From assembly GCF_900141665.1 (NCBI RefSeq), contig NZ_FQYI01000004.1, positions 1-64,000 on the forward strand: a stretch of DNA of 64,000 nucleotides, in the 5' to 3' direction. Source of the stretch: Cruoricaptor ignavus. Its GTDB lineage: Bacteria > Bacteroidota > Bacteroidia > Flavobacteriales > Weeksellaceae. Made by a program: the position numbers and the translations under genes. The notes below the pieces were generated by a model. That model saw nothing but the letters and a program-made list of their open reading frames with translations. It did no database searches and was not told the DNA's origin. Below, in pieces: positions 8,429 to 16,785 of the stretch; position 1 is the first letter of the stretch, and every line of letters begins with the position of its first letter.

Positions 8429-10854
8429 TATAGAATACAGTTTTCATAGCCCAGCTCAATGCCAGTTTCTTTTGAGTATCTTGATAAATCGCTGAGAACC
8501 CTTATGCCGAAATACTCTTCCGGATTGCTGTATTGTGGAGCAGTCTGTTCTTTTCTGATACGTACAGTGAGTAGCCTTCCGCTTATTTTCTTTAGTGCGC
8601 TTTCAATCCGGGATTTATAATATAATCTTTGTTGGATGCTTTCTGCCTTCAGGCTTTCTTTCATCAGCAGTACTAACTCCTCATAGCGTTTATCCATGTC
8701 ATTTTCTGGAATGAAATATTGATAGCTTTCTCCAAACCTACTCTCTACAATTAGTTTAAATTTACCTGCCTTTGCAAATTCGGCTTTATTAATACACTCA
8801 ATGAAATTATAGGTGCTTTCATTTCCGTATCGATCGATTTGGTAGGTAAATTCTCCTACTGTCAAATCATTTTTTATTTGCTCGAAAAATTTACTCTGAA
8901 TATAAAATAATTCTTTTTCGAAAACCTTGCCATTTATCTCATCTTTGCAAAATCGAAGGAAATCTTTAGCTTCTTTTCTATAAATCATTTCAGCGCTGCT
9001 CTTTCCTTCCCGATTAATCAAATGAAAAAAGAATACAGCGCCGTATTGCTGTTTTTTGTTTCTGTTACATCGTCCAGCACTTTGTATCAGGCTTGGAAGC
9101 GGACATAAATCCCTGTAAACCACAGGGAAATCCACATCTACACCGGCTTCAATCAATTGAGTGGAAATCACCATTACCTGTTCATTATTTTTCAGAAAGC
9201 GTTTTACTAAATCTATTTTTTCGATCCTGTCCTGTACCACAAAATGCGTATTCAGCAATATCACATTTGGAAATTTGTGTTTCAACTCATTGTATAAAAA
9301 CTTTGTATCGGCAATGGTATTTAGAATAATTAGGCAGGAAGACTGCTGAGAACAGATGTGAGTAATAAGTTCTTCAAAACTGGTTCTTTCTTCATTGAGC
9401 CATTTTACCCAATACCGATTGAAAACTTCCTGATTGAAATATTTCTCAGGGCTTATAATTTCCGTAATGCATTCGCTGTTGTAATTTTTAAAAAGCAGCC
9501 TAGGATTTTTATCCGATTTTTCGGGCGGATATATTTTATCTGGAAGCGTAAATTTTGGCATTGTTCCTGTAGAAAGCACCGCATAGGAATTATGTCTCCT
9601 GCAAAATTCATCGAGCCAGGCGGCAAAGAAGGTGTACAACCTAGGCGGCAAAGCCTGAATCTCATCAATCAGGAAAATTCTGTTTTTGAAGTTTGGAAGT
9701 TTCAGCAGCGTTGAATTTTTATTACTTACCAAACTTTCAAAAAACTGAACGAAAGTTGTCAGAATAAAAGGGTGATCAAAAGTATCTTCTGAGAAGCTTT
9801 GTTTTAGCAGGGTATCAAGGTTTTCGGGCGTTGGGTTGTTTTCATAATCTTCCTGTGCTTTTTGTAGTTTTTCATTTTCAGATTTTGATGAGATGGGTAG
9901 GCATTCGATTCCTAAACCTTCCAAAATTTCCTGTACTTGATCTGTGATGGAAAGAAACGGTAAAGCGTAAATTATGCCCAAATTACCATCCAGCTCCTGT
10001 AATTTTTTTGCTACTGATAGAAGGGTGAAAGTTTTTCCGGCTCCTGTAGGTGCAGGCAACGAAAAAACTCTTTTTCCCAATTCATAATTCTCTTCTACTT
10101 TTGCCGTGGCTTCCTTTCGAATTTCCGTCCTGCATTTGTTTAGAGCTGACGCTTCTGAAAATCCATCAATTTCAATAAACTTACTATTTAATTTTTCCCA
10201 AAAATTTTTCTGAAAACTACATAGATTTGTCCAGAAGTCATAAGCATCATTATTTGCTGCATCTCTTTTATCCGCTTCAATTACTGATGAAAATACAAAT
10301 TGGGTATCCATAAAATTTACCAAAGCATTCGGCTTCCAGTTTTTATCTTCAAATTTTGTAAGTAGACAAGTTTTATTAAAATCTAAACAAAAGCTGCTAT
10401 GCTCTAAATTTAGTTTTTCTGCTAAAAAATTGGACCATTCAAAGTGATTTTCATTAAGAAAACGAAGAGCAGAATCCATTTCATCAAGACTCAGCAAACT
10501 ATCAAAATCGGGCAGATTTCCGTGGTGATGCGCAATGATTGCTAATATCTGCTGCACCTTATTCTTAAAATCGATTTTATCATTGCTTCCTAGAATGTCT
10601 CTTGTCAAAGCTTCATTTTTCATCAGAAAATTCATAAATGCTAGCGCAGATAAGTAGGAATGATGGCTATATCCATAAGCCGGATTTCCGAAAACCTTTT
10701 TTTGGAAATTAGGGTTGAATTTTCCTAAATCGTGAAACAGAACAGCAACCTTACCAATAGGCAGGCTGCTGTTTTTTAAATATTTTTCAAGAACTCCTAA
10801 AGTATGGGCTTCTAAAGTTTTACTTGGATGAGACCATATTATATCAGGCACCAT
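8428..10854 (-). CDS. cas3: Type I CRISPR nuclease-helicase Cas3 (HD plus SF2)
   Basis: 808 aa. The N-terminal HD domain has H17, HDLGK (41-45), YSHHS (62-66) and IAHHHGN (107-113). The helicase has Walker A PAPTGAGKT (267-275), DEIQ (397-400), STGTMP (428-433) and motif VI QSAGRCNR (591-598). All catalytic elements look intact in one chain, as in type I-B. Cas3 is recruited by Cascade to unwind and degrade target DNA. The start overlaps cas5 by 16 nt and the stop touches cas4. Confidence 0.95.
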   Translation of the reverse strand: MVPDIIWSHPSKTLEAHTLGVLEKYLKNSSLPIGKVAVLFHDLGKFNPNFQKKVFGNPAYGYSHHSYLSALAFMNFLMKNEALTRDILGSNDKIDFKNKVQQILAIIAHHHGNLPDFDSLLSLDEMDSALRFLNENHFEWSNFLAEKLNLEHSSFCLDFNKTCLLTKFEDKNWKPNALVNFMDTQFVFSSVIEADKRDAANNDAYDFWTNLCSFQKNFWEKLNSKFIEIDGFSEASALNKCRTEIRKEATAKVEENYELGKRVFSLPAPTGAGKTFTLLSVAKKLQELDGNLGIIYALPFLSITDQVQEILEGLGIECLPISSKSENEKLQKAQEDYENNPTPENLDTLLKQSFSEDTFDHPFILTTFVQFFESLVSNKNSTLLKLPNFKNRIFLIDEIQALPPRLYTFFAAWLDEFCRRHNSYAVLSTGTMPKFTLPDKIYPPEKSDKNPRLLFKNYNSECITEIISPEKYFNQEVFNRYWVKWLNEERTSFEELITHICSQQSSCLIILNTIADTKFLYNELKHKFPNVILLNTHFVVQDRIEKIDLVKRFLKNNEQVMVISTQLIEAGVDVDFPVVYRDLCPLPSLIQSAGRCNRNKKQQYGAVFFFHLINREGKSSAEMIYRKEAKDFLRFCKDEINGKVFEKELFYIQSKFFEQIKNDLTVGEFTYQIDRYGNESTYNFIECINKAEFAKAGKFKLIVESRFGESYQYFIPENDMDKRYEELVLLMKESLKAESIQQRLYYKSRIESALKKISGRLLTVRIRKEQTAPQYSNPEEYFGIRVLSDLSRYSKETGIELGYENCIL

Positions 10855-11531
10855 TTGCTATTGTCATTAAATTCGAAATGCTTTCCTACAACTGAAATTT
10901 TATTTCCTGCTGATGGATAAATTACCGATTGAAATTCATTATTCCAGAAATCATCATTCTGATGAACTGGGATATTATCAAAGCCTAAACGCATTGGAAT
11001 TTGTGCGTTATCTGATAATGTATGTTGATTGGTAACAAACCCCAGTGTCTCAAACTCAGCATTGTCGATCATACTTACTTCTCCTTCCTTAATGAAAGTA
11101 ATTTCCGCAGGGCAATTGTGCAGCCCTAAAACAGGTTCGTAGTGAGATTCCCCATTTTTGCAGTAGTTTGCGAAATCGTCAAAATAGTTTTCTGATTCTT
11201 GATTTAGAAGTGCGAACAAAACCCTATACTTAGGATTGCGAATAAACTCCATCTGCCCCGGTGATTTCCGCCAATATTCTGAGGTATATCGGAAAGTGAA
11301 TCCCCAAGATTGTTTATTGACATCATTCAGAATTTGAACACCGTAAAGAAAGTCCCTGCACCACTTTGGAAAATGATTCTTCATTTCAGTTCTGCGGATA
11401 CCAAGAACAGCACCCACCATGCCGATGAAGGCAGTTTTAGTAATTATATCGTGTGATAAAGGATTACTATTAGTTTCTGCTCTTCGGAATTGAGCCCAAT
11501 TACCAGAAATTTCTAAAAGGACAGCTTTCAT
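10839..11531 (-). CDS. cas5: Type I-B Cascade subunit Cas5
   Basis: 230 aa RAMP protein. It starts MKAVLLEISGNWAQFRRAET, and residues 30-45 (IITKTAFIGMVGAVLG) match the Cas5 N-terminal helix that follows the first strand. Cas5 holds the crRNA 5' handle in Cascade. It sits 6 nt after cas7 and overlaps cas3 by 16 nt, the normal I-B order cas8-cas7-cas5-cas3. Confidence 0.9.
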   Translation of the reverse strand: MKAVLLEISGNWAQFRRAETNSNPLSHDIITKTAFIGMVGAVLGIRRTEMKNHFPKWCRDFLYGVQILNDVNKQSWGFTFRYTSEYWRKSPGQMEFIRNPKYRVLFALLNQESENYFDDFANYCKNGESHYEPVLGLHNCPAEITFIKEGEVSMIDNAEFETLGFVTNQHTLSDNAQIPMRLGFDNIPVHQNDDFWNNEFQSVIYPSAGNKISVVGKHFEFNDNSKWCLI

Positions 11532-11537
11532 TATAAC

Positions 11538-12497
11538 TTAGTATGAGTTATATTTTGCTTTTTCCCCAACATTATTAATAATTTGTTCTTTCAGATTTTC
11601 ATCTTCCGTATAAAATCTTATTTCTTTTACTTTTTCATTCTTAGCAATTTCAGCAAGACCGGAAAAATCAAAATTATAATCTTCAGAATCTCTTATTTGC
11701 TCTTCCTGTTTTTCAGTTGTAATGCTGATGGCTTTATCCACACCATAAATTTTATCAGTTGGGTTAGCATAAACAATCTGAAGAAGTAACAACGCATTCT
11801 GATTGGATTTTGTGCGAGTGTTAGCATTATTGACACTAGCCCACAAAGCAGTAAAAAGCTCCTCAATATCGCCCTGATTCAATTCAGTTTGCAAAGCAGA
11901 ATAAGGATTTATCCAGCCGTGAATTTTATTTAAAGCATAGGGTACCACGGAAGTTGTACCTATGGCCCCACGGGTTTTATCAGCGCTTGATGAAAATACA
12001 GAAGTATTCTGATGAATGCGCAAATCCGTTTTGTTTAGCGAAGGGTTTAGCAATGCGAACTGAACAGGACCGGTAAGATTTACTGCAGCATCCTTTTCTG
12101 TAGAAATCCCACCAAACAATCTCACATCAATACATTTTTTCAGCAAGGAAAGTGCAGCGGCCTCCATCTCTTTTTTGCCAGGTTTTTGCGGATAATATTT
12201 CTTCCACAAAGACTGCATTCTTGCCGATGCTCCGGATTCTTTACTGCCTTCGGAAATTTGAGATTTATCGTTAAAAACATAAACTTCGTACTTAGGCTCT
12301 TCTCCGTTTGCAATTGCCAAATTATTTTTTTCAATAAAATAATCGCGTACAAACCGCTTAATCCTTACATCACTTACCAAAACTTGCTTGGTTTCTTCAT
12401 CATATCTTTGCTCGCCTGTAAATGGATCACCATTTGGTATAGAATATTTACTTTCGTAGAGAAAGAGAATCTCCGATTTTTCAACTGTCGTTTTCAT
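11538..12497 (-). CDS. cas7: Type I-B Cascade backbone Cas7 (Csh2-like)
   Basis: 319 aa from the ATG at 12497, one base after the cas8b stop. The longer frame (to 12566) would run into cas8b and is unlikely. FLYESKYSIPNGDPFTGEQR near residues 10-29, DVRLFGG, LTGPVQFALLNPS and the THR-like thumb segment GAIGTTSVVPYA are those of Csh2/Cas7. Several copies coat the crRNA in Cascade. Confidence 0.92.
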   Translation of the reverse strand: MKTTVEKSEILFLYESKYSIPNGDPFTGEQRYDEETKQVLVSDVRIKRFVRDYFIEKNNLAIANGEEPKYEVYVFNDKSQISEGSKESGASARMQSLWKKYYPQKPGKKEMEAAALSLLKKCIDVRLFGGISTEKDAAVNLTGPVQFALLNPSLNKTDLRIHQNTSVFSSSADKTRGAIGTTSVVPYALNKIHGWINPYSALQTELNQGDIEELFTALWASVNNANTRTKSNQNALLLLQIVYANPTDKIYGVDKAISITTEKQEEQIRDSEDYNFDFSGLAEIAKNEKVKEIRFYTEDENLKEQIINNVGEKAKYNSY

Positions 12498-12498
12498 A

Positions 12499-14286
12499 TT
12501 AATCATTTTCTGCAATGGTTTCAGTATCTTTTTCAGGTTTTTTATATGGTGCATAGTAGCTCTCAAAAAAACCTAAAGAGCAGTAGTGCTTGTTATATTT
12601 TTCTCCTTCAAAATTTTTCAAAGTTTCTGCTAGAGAAAGGAAGGCTTCTTTTTCGGCCTTGAATGCTCTTTCGTGAATCGTGAGCTTTTGATTAAGGAAA
12701 TCGGAAAATTTGGTCACATCATCCAAAGATGATATTCTACGGGTAAGATTTCCAACATAAGATTTTTCGAATGATTTTATAGGACAATCATCTCGCCAAG
12801 CTGCAAAAGGCCGTGCCATAGTTCCTAAAGCCTGACCGATCGTATAGCTTTTGGAGTTAGTAATTTCCGCCATTATATCTGTTTTTTGTAGTCTTATCAA
12901 AAAATAAAAATCATACTTCAAAGTTGAGAAACCTTGCCCGCTATTTCTGATGTTGTATTCGACCCTTTCAATAAATGCAGGCAAAATTATAGGGTCGTGA
13001 TAGTAAGTGTCCGTATATATTTTGGGAAGTACGCTTAATAGATGGTTCTGAAACTTCTTTTTATCTTTTGTTACATCTCCCAAAATTTTCAAAAAGCTAA
13101 TTTTAGTATCAAAAACTGGTTTACTCTTTAGATTTGGAATTTCAGAATAGGCCCAAGAATTTACTTCGTGCTTTATATTGCGAATCTTTTCATTGATGTT
13201 GACCAGCAAACTTTTCTCCAAATTGGCTATTTCCGTTAAATCCCAAAAAACTCCGGCAGGCGATTTTGGTATGTTTGTAAACACAAGGTCGTACTTTACC
13301 TTGGCATCAAAATTATTCTCTACCAATTCTGCAAATAAAGATTCATTGTCACCATCCGCCCTGGAACTCATCTCTCCTTCTTTCCCTTGCTCTATATCAA
13401 CCTCTTCATCATTGAGATACGAGTTGTTTCGTTCGAAAAATCTGACAACTTCTGAAGAATTTAGATTATCAGAGTGTGGAATTGCAATAATCCCTATGTT
13501 TGTGGGATTAATCCGTATCGTCGGGCTTTCAGCTGCTTTACCTGCATACATAAGGCTGATGATTTCATCCCTGCTGAAAAGTCGGTTTTTATATCTGCTC
13601 TCTTCGGAAAAGCCAGGTGTGGCGCCACCTAATGTTTTATACAGATATTTATCGAGAGCCACTTTGTTTTCGAAAGAAGTGTTGATAACGAGCGAATCCG
13701 TGAGAATACTATCAATGTTATCAATAGTTCCTTCAAAATCAATCCATCTTTTTCCTCCGAAATCAAAATGTAAAACTACGGAAGGGTAGCTTTTTAACAG
13801 CTTTTCAATTTCATCAGCTTTTTCGCGAAACGCAGCTCTAAACTTTTGAATGAAAGGATCATCCATAGTTTTAGCTACTTCTTCACACTTGAAAAATGAA
13901 CTTGGCTTCTTACCTTTTGGCATCCTGTAATTGCCATTCTCTTCGATCTCACCTTTTTTATTTACAAAAGATGAATAAACAATGTCACCTATCAAAAATC
14001 TTTTTTCAGCATCTTTTTTAGATGTTTTAAAGTTGAGATAGTATATATTGGATTTTTTATCTTCATCGGTTATTTCTGCGGTATTTTCCAAATCAAAAAC
14101 AAGAGTGTCGCCCTGCTCCACAGGAATATTAATAAAGGTGGTTTCGATAGTATTGCCATTAATATCTTTCTTTTTCGACAGGTTTTCAACATCTTTCATA
14201 GCCGAATTTACCTGATCGTGATACTTCCAGGAATTTTCAGAATTTCTATAATGCTTACCAACTTTTATTACCGCATCAAGACTCAT
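12499..14286 (-). CDS. cas8b: Type I-B Cascade large subunit Cas8b (Csh1-like)
   Basis: 595 aa, first gene of the interference block after cas6. The sequence is divergent, as large subunits usually are. Size, position before cas7, and the C-terminal SKSYTIGQALGTMARPFAAW segment fit Cas8b/Csh1, which reads the PAM and contains the small-subunit part at its C-terminus. A -7 element (TATCTTTG) lies 17 bp upstream, giving a very short leader. The 135-bp gap to cas6 contains the solitary CRISPR-like repeat. Confidence 0.87.
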   Translation of the reverse strand: MSLDAVIKVGKHYRNSENSWKYHDQVNSAMKDVENLSKKKDINGNTIETTFINIPVEQGDTLVFDLENTAEITDEDKKSNIYYLNFKTSKKDAEKRFLIGDIVYSSFVNKKGEIEENGNYRMPKGKKPSSFFKCEEVAKTMDDPFIQKFRAAFREKADEIEKLLKSYPSVVLHFDFGGKRWIDFEGTIDNIDSILTDSLVINTSFENKVALDKYLYKTLGGATPGFSEESRYKNRLFSRDEIISLMYAGKAAESPTIRINPTNIGIIAIPHSDNLNSSEVVRFFERNNSYLNDEEVDIEQGKEGEMSSRADGDNESLFAELVENNFDAKVKYDLVFTNIPKSPAGVFWDLTEIANLEKSLLVNINEKIRNIKHEVNSWAYSEIPNLKSKPVFDTKISFLKILGDVTKDKKKFQNHLLSVLPKIYTDTYYHDPIILPAFIERVEYNIRNSGQGFSTLKYDFYFLIRLQKTDIMAEITNSKSYTIGQALGTMARPFAAWRDDCPIKSFEKSYVGNLTRRISSLDDVTKFSDFLNQKLTIHERAFKAEKEAFLSLAETLKNFEGEKYNKHYCSLGFFESYYAPYKKPEKDTETIAEND

Positions 14287-14302
14287 AACTCAACCAATCG
14301 TA

Positions 14303-14310
14303 CAAAGATA
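14303..14310 (-). promoter_or_regulatory. Candidate -7 element for cas8b
   Basis: TATCTTTG on the minus strand matches the Bacteroidota TAnnTTTG box, placing transcription start about 10 nt before the cas8b ATG. The nearest upstream TTTG is only 13 bp away, short of the usual 19-21, so the promoter is only a candidate. Confidence 0.45.
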
Positions 14311-14357
14311 AAAAAATTATATGCAAAAATCATCTTAATAATTCTTTATGTAAATTC

Positions 14358-14405
14358 GTTTTTTAATCGAGCTCTTGTTTTAATCGAGCTCTTGAGAATT
14401 GAAAT
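14358..14405 (+). repeat. Solitary CRISPR-like repeat with a truncated tandem copy
   Basis: The 29-nt unit at 14377-14405 begins GTTTTAATCGAGC and ends GAATTGAAAT. Its last eight bases ATTGAAAT look like the 8-nt 5' handle Cas6 leaves in type I-B crRNAs (ATTGAAAC/T). Directly before it, 14361-14377 is an exact 17-bp copy of 14378-14394. There is no second full repeat and no spacer array. It lies between the stops and starts of cas6 and cas8b, so it is not coding. It could be a decayed array, or a crRNA-like regulatory RNA read on the plus strand toward the cas6 3' end. Confidence 0.6.
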
Positions 14406-14421
14406 AAATATTATCTGAATC

Positions 14422-15207
14422 TTAATTAGGAATTTCTTTTGCTGAAAGAATGCCACAGCCAAGACTATTGTAAGGGCCTGCGCCGGCGTTCATCAACATT
14501 TCCACAAATTTCCTTTCCGCCGTCACCTCAATTTTTAAGTTCATCCAACCTCTGATTTTGGTTTGTTGTGCTGTGCCCTCTTTTATGGTTATCAGTCGGG
14601 ATTTTGGCGGCTTTTGCAATAAAATCGGCTTCAATAAAAGCATTGCATTTTGCGCTGTTTCATCATCATAGCACGCCGCAATTTTGCTGCGCCAGTTAAA
14701 TAATAAGCTTTCTGCAAACCTTGCATCTTCCGGCGAAAGAAAGGTGTAATTACCATTCTCATTTTTCACTGCCGCTACAATTGGCGATAGCGGTTCCAGC
14801 TCCATTTTAATGATTTCGTTCTCCTTTACTTTCTGCAAAGGATTTGGTAAACTCTCTACAGATTTCACGGAAAAAACTGCGCGGGATTTCTTGTCGGCAA
14901 TCTCGATTTTCTGCGACTGAAACAGCCCTTTCACGAAATTCTCCATTGCTTGCGGCAAATGAAACGCAATCTGAAAACTCACCTCATCGGTAAGCAAATT
15001 CATCCTGTCACCATCGATTTCAAACTTGCAGTTCAGCTGAGAAAATGTGAAAAACTTGAAGCCCTTGCCGTAGCCTGTATTATGCAGAAACTCGGCATAC
15101 TCAGCGTCGCCCTGCGAAATGATTTTATAAATCGCCGCACTCATCGGATACTGATAATTGATAGGAATGATGCGGTCCTTCGTCTGCAGCCTGACTAGAA
15201 ATCTCAT
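14422..15207 (-). CDS. cas6: CRISPR RNA endonuclease Cas6
   Basis: 261 aa, two RAMP folds. The C-terminal glycine-rich loop GAGPYNSLGCGIL (242-254) is the Cas6 signature. H42 in EFLHNTGYGKG is the likely catalytic histidine by position. Cas6 cuts precursor crRNA within each repeat for type I-B and normally also for type III-A complexes that share the array. It is the first gene of the run, with a good promoter at 15224-15254 and a 135-bp gap to cas8b. Confidence 0.92.
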   Translation of the reverse strand: MRFLVRLQTKDRIIPINYQYPMSAAIYKIISQGDAEYAEFLHNTGYGKGFKFFTFSQLNCKFEIDGDRMNLLTDEVSFQIAFHLPQAMENFVKGLFQSQKIEIADKKSRAVFSVKSVESLPNPLQKVKENEIIKMELEPLSPIVAAVKNENGNYTFLSPEDARFAESLLFNWRSKIAACYDDETAQNAMLLLKPILLQKPPKSRLITIKEGTAQQTKIRGWMNLKIEVTAERKFVEMLMNAGAGPYNSLGCGILSAKEIPN

Positions 15208-15223
15208 TAATTTTTGCTTTATT

Positions 15224-15254
15224 CAAATTTAAATAAAACAAAATTATTAACAAA
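15224..15254 (-). promoter_or_regulatory. Promoter of the cas run (upstream of cas6)
   Basis: On the minus strand TTTG (15254-15251), 19 bp, TAAATTTG (15231-15224) is a perfect Bacteroidota promoter. Its -7 box ends 16 bp before the cas6 ATG. It could drive the whole 14.9-kb run, since no terminator-like hairpin was seen inside it. Confidence 0.7.
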
Positions 15255-15255
15255 A

Positions 15256-15301
15256 GAAAGCAGGAGCCTGATAATTAACAACTATTTCAGCGCCTGCTTT
15301 C
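15256..15301 (-). terminator. Hairpin directly upstream of the cas6 promoter
   Basis: GAAAGCAGG (15256-15264) pairs with CCTGCTTTC (15293-15301) across a long loop, followed on the minus strand by TTTTG. It may stop transcripts entering the cas run from the right or act as a regulatory structure. Confidence 0.4.
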
Positions 15302-15326
15302 AGTAACTTTTTGCATTCTAATAAAT

Positions 15327-15352
15327 AAAAAAGCGCTTCTGCGAAAGCACTT
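15327..15352 (-). terminator. Minus-strand intrinsic terminator in the nhaC-cas6 gap
   Basis: On the minus strand AAGTGCTT, a 6-nt loop and AAGCGCTT (8 bp with one G-U) are followed by a T-run. No minus-strand gene lies immediately upstream, so it may end a small unannotated RNA from 15353-15480 or insulate the cas run. Confidence 0.5.
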
Positions 15353-15479
15353 CCAGTATTGGTCGGGTGCTTACTTAGGCGCAGGCCCGCTTCATACAAC
15401 AGAAGTTTGTATTGGACGAATCCCCTGTTTTTTTAAGTGCGGTATTACTCAAAATTCTAAATTTGCTGAAAAATTTTCG

Positions 15480-16778
15480 GTGAAAAAAGATAGCGCTTTT
15501 GCACTCCTGCCTTTTTTGGTGTTTGTAATACTTTATTTCGGGGGTTCCGTTTATGCCGGAGATTTTTATGCGCTGCCTGCGCCGCTTATATTTTTGGCTG
15601 CAGTTATTATTGCGCTCCTCCAGTTCCCGAAAGATTCTTTTGAGAAGAAGCTGAACGCTTTCGCGCAGGGCGCCGGCGATCCCAACATTATGATAATGAT
15701 TATCATATTTCTCCTCGCGGGGATCTTTGGAGAGATCAGCAGGGGAATGGGCGCGGTAGAATCGGCCGTCAATTTCGGGCTGCAATACATTGCGCCGCGT
15801 TTTATGCCTGCCGCGCTGTTTGCCATTGCGGCATTTATCTCGCTTTCGCTGGGCACTTCGGTAGGAACGATTGCCGTACTCGCCCCGTTCGCTCTCGGTA
15901 TAGAGCAAAGTGCGCCCGGGCACCTGGGGATTCTGCTGGGCGCGGTGGTGGGCGGATCTATGTTTGGGGATAATCTTTCCTTCATTTCTGATACCACCAT
16001 CGCAGCGACGCGCACTCAGGGGATAGGTATGAGGGAAAAATTCCGTACAAATATTAAAATTGTATGGATTCCCGCCTTGCTGTCCGTTCTGGCTTTTATC
16101 TTTCTAAGCACCGATCTTAGCGGAGTTCCCGGCGGGGTACGGGGAAGCTACACTTTGCCGAAGATTCTGCCTTATCTGCTGGTTTTTGTATTAGCCCTCC
16201 TCGGGCTGAATGTAATCTGGACGCTGCTTACCGGGATAATTTCTTCGCTGGTTATCGGTTTTTTCTATCAGGATTTCAGCGCGCTCGAGGCTTTGCAGAT
16301 GATGGGGAAGGGGATGTCCTCGATGTTCGAAATCAGCATTATTTGCCTTTTGATTGGGGGCATGGTCGGGATAATACGGCACAATGGCGGCATTAGCTAT
16401 ATCCTTGCCCACCTGAAACGGAGGACGAATTCTGCCAAATCGGCGCAGCTTACTGTAGCGGCACTTACCGCAGCTGTGAATGCCTGCACCGCGAATAACA
16501 CCATCGCCATCATCATCGTAGGGCCTATAGCGAAAGAAATGAGCGATGCCACAGGCGCGCAGCCCAGGAGTATGGCGAGCATAATGGATACCATCTCGTG
16601 TTTCGTGCAGGGTGTGCTGCCCTATGGTGCGCAGATCCTCACGGCGCTGTCCATAGTTTCCTTTTCGGTTTCTCCCTGGGAGGTTATTCAGTACCTCTTT
16701 TACCCATTCCTTATCGGGGTTTTTATCATGGGGTATATTTTATTGCAGAAGGGGAATCCTATGGCGAAAGAGCGCTGA
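15480..16778 (+). CDS. NhaC-family Na+/H+ antiporter
   Basis: 432 aa, about eleven hydrophobic segments. GTSVGTIAVLAPFA, GGSMFGDNLSFISDTTIAATRTQG and CTANNTIAIIIVGPIAKE are characteristic of the NhaC group in the ion transporter superfamily. The start is GTG at 15480: no ATG precedes it in the open frame, and VKKDSAFALLPFLVFVILYF gives the expected first membrane segment. It probably exchanges sodium (or an organic acid) for protons in the inner membrane. It converges on recN with an 8-bp gap. Confidence 0.85.
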   Translation: MKKDSAFALLPFLVFVILYFGGSVYAGDFYALPAPLIFLAAVIIALLQFPKDSFEKKLNAFAQGAGDPNIMIMIIIFLLAGIFGEISRGMGAVESAVNFGLQYIAPRFMPAALFAIAAFISLSLGTSVGTIAVLAPFALGIEQSAPGHLGILLGAVVGGSMFGDNLSFISDTTIAATRTQGIGMREKFRTNIKIVWIPALLSVLAFIFLSTDLSGVPGGVRGSYTLPKILPYLLVFVLALLGLNVIWTLLTGIISSLVIGFFYQDFSALEALQMMGKGMSSMFEISIICLLIGGMVGIIRHNGGISYILAHLKRRTNSAKSAQLTVAALTAAVNACTANNTIAIIIVGPIAKEMSDATGAQPRSMASIMDTISCFVQGVLPYGAQILTALSIVSFSVSPWEVIQYLFYPFLIGVFIMGYILLQKGNPMAKER

Positions 16779-16785
16779 AACGCCA

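Noticed and set aside
11538-12566. Longer cas7 start at 12566
   Set aside because: It would overlap cas8b by 68 nt with a non-family N-terminus; the ATG at 12497 fits the cas8b stop.
14406-14440. Pseudo-spacer targeting the cas8b promoter
   Set aside because: By eye only ATCTTAAT is shared and it is not at the seed end, so a guide-target match is not claimed.
15353-15480. tRNA, SRP RNA or riboswitch upstream of nhaC
   Set aside because: No cloverleaf, T-arm or SRP core sequence could be formed; only generic stems are visible.
15375-15923. 182-codon minus-strand frame opposite the start of nhaC
   Set aside because: Highly charged, repeat-free but unlike any family, and antisense to clear membrane segments of the antiporter; a shadow frame.
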